Assembly (NCBI GenBank): GCA_016219075.1
Contig: JACRCJ010000260.1
Coordinates: 1 to 14,213 of the forward strand
Direction of reading: 5' to 3'
Source of the DNA: Deltaproteobacteria bacterium
GTDB taxonomy: Bacteria; Desulfobacterota; GWC2-55-46
Length of the DNA stretch: 14,213 bases
Under the pieces are notes generated by a model. That model had not been told where the DNA came from. It did no database searches and worked only from the letters and a program-made list of their open reading frames with translations. A program made the position numbers and the translations under genes. Shown one piece after another: positions 13,589 to 14,213 of this stretch (the first letter of the stretch is position 1; every line of letters begins with the position of its first letter).

Positions 13589-14213
13589 TCATGGGCGTTT
13601 CGGACCATTATTATCCACATTATCAACGATATCCGAAAGCCTCACTATCTCGACCGAGCCGTTAAGCGCTTCAAGGCTCTCTCTTATGGCCTCTATCGTC
13701 TCTGGGTGCGGGTGCCCTATCGCTATGGCCGAGCCGTGTTTTTTTGCGATACTCACAAGCTCGGTTATCTGCCCCTTTATGTAAGCCTTGTCCAGCGTGT
13801 TGTCGAGAAAGACATTCCTGTCTGCGTTCCTTACGCCGAGCTCACCGGCGAGCCTGCCTGCCACCGAATTCGGCGAGGTGCGGCTGTCGAGAAAGTACAT
13901 CTTCTTCTTTTTCACAAGGGTCAGGACCGTCCTCATCCGGCCCTCGTCCTCGGTGAACCTGGAGCCCATGTGGTTGTTGACCCCCGTGGCGAAAGGCACG
14001 GTCTTAAGGTCTTCCTCTATCTTCCGTTTTATCTCTTCGGGGCCCATGGCCACCAGTAGCGCCCCCTTGCCCGGGTTGTTGAACCCGAGCTCCCTGGGCT
14101 CCATCGGCAGATGCAGGATGACCTCGAGGCCCCTGTCGTGCGCCTCTGAAGCGGTCTGTTTCGAGTGGCTGAGGTTAGGTAGCACCGCCACGGTTATCCG
14201 GGCGTTCAGGGCC
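13589..14213 (-). CDS. Divergent polysaccharide deacetylase family protein (partial)
   Basis: C-terminal 207 or so residues of a protein whose start lies beyond the right edge; the frame is open to the last base. It matches the divergent polysaccharide deacetylase family (YibQ-like, Pfam PF04748), predicted periplasmic hydrolases of the deacetylase fold found mostly in diderm bacteria. Family blocks visible: ITVAVLPNLSHS near the edge, GLEVILHLPMEP, GVNNHMGSRFTED, YFLDSRTSPNSVA and AIAIGHPHPETIEA. The substrate is not established for the family. The signal peptide or membrane anchor expected at the N-terminus cannot be checked here. It ends 62 bases before the csp -35 box, and no strong terminator follows it. 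Confidence 0.9.
   Translation of the reverse strand, partial: ALNARITVAVLPNLSHSKQTASEAHDRGLEVILHLPMEPRELGFNNPGKGALLVAMGPEEIKRKIEEDLKTVPFATGVNNHMGSRFTEDEGRMRTVLTLVKKKKMYFLDSRTSPNSVAGRLAGELGVRNADRNVFLDNTLDKAYIKGQITELVSIAKKHGSAIAIGHPHPETIEAIRESLEALNGSVEIVRLSDIVDNVDNNGPKRP

Overview
The window looks like chromosomal housekeeping sequence from a Gram-negative, probably anaerobic bacterium. The evidence is a lipoprotein signal peptide, a divergent polysaccharide deacetylase of the type found in diderms, an electron-bifurcating NfnAB transhydrogenase, the MEP isoprenoid gene dxs, GC content judged by eye in the high fifties, and frequent ATA (Ile) and AGG (Arg) codons. A Desulfobacterota/deltaproteobacterial or Nitrospirota-like lineage fits best, but this is inference: no rRNA or other marker gene is present. 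I see no insertion sequence, prophage, CRISPR array, tRNA or rRNA.

Layout. Only the left edge is on the + strand: a structured, apparently non-coding leader (1-256), acylphosphatase (257-550) and a 200-residue lipoprotein of unknown family (564-1166). Everything else is on the - strand. Reading in the direction of transcription (right to left): the 3' part of a divergent polysaccharide deacetylase (cut by the window edge); a cold-shock protein with a near-consensus promoter, a long leader, a 3' end repeated in tandem and a strong terminator; an ispA-dxs-tlyA operon with its own promoter and a terminator; nfnA-nfnB with a promoter and a very strong terminator; an arsC-like thiol phosphatase/arsenate reductase overlapping a PhoB-type regulator, followed by a PhoR-type kinase with no membrane segment; a DrrA/DrrB-like ABC exporter pair; then rsmI and a small membrane-anchored helical protein, which converges on the lipoprotein gene.

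How the genes work together. IspA and Dxs supply isoprenoid precursors and prenyl diphosphates, and TlyA (rRNA 2'-O-methylation) shares their transcript. NfnA and NfnB together form the NADH-dependent ferredoxin:NADP+ oxidoreductase, not a glutamate synthase. The arsC-phoB-phoR cluster joins an oxyanion/phosphotyrosine-type enzyme to a phosphate-type two-component pair. RsmI and TlyA are both ribosomal RNA 2'-O-methyltransferases in separate operons.

The main points of interest are non-coding: three tandem 45/46-bp copies of the csp gene's 3' end, two mutually exclusive hairpins in the arsC-phoBR leader, hairpins that pair the ribosome binding sites of the ABC ATPase and dxs genes, an 8-bp inverted repeat abutting the csp promoter, and a cluster of palindromes at the left edge. 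I did not find a convincing wholly new multi-gene system.
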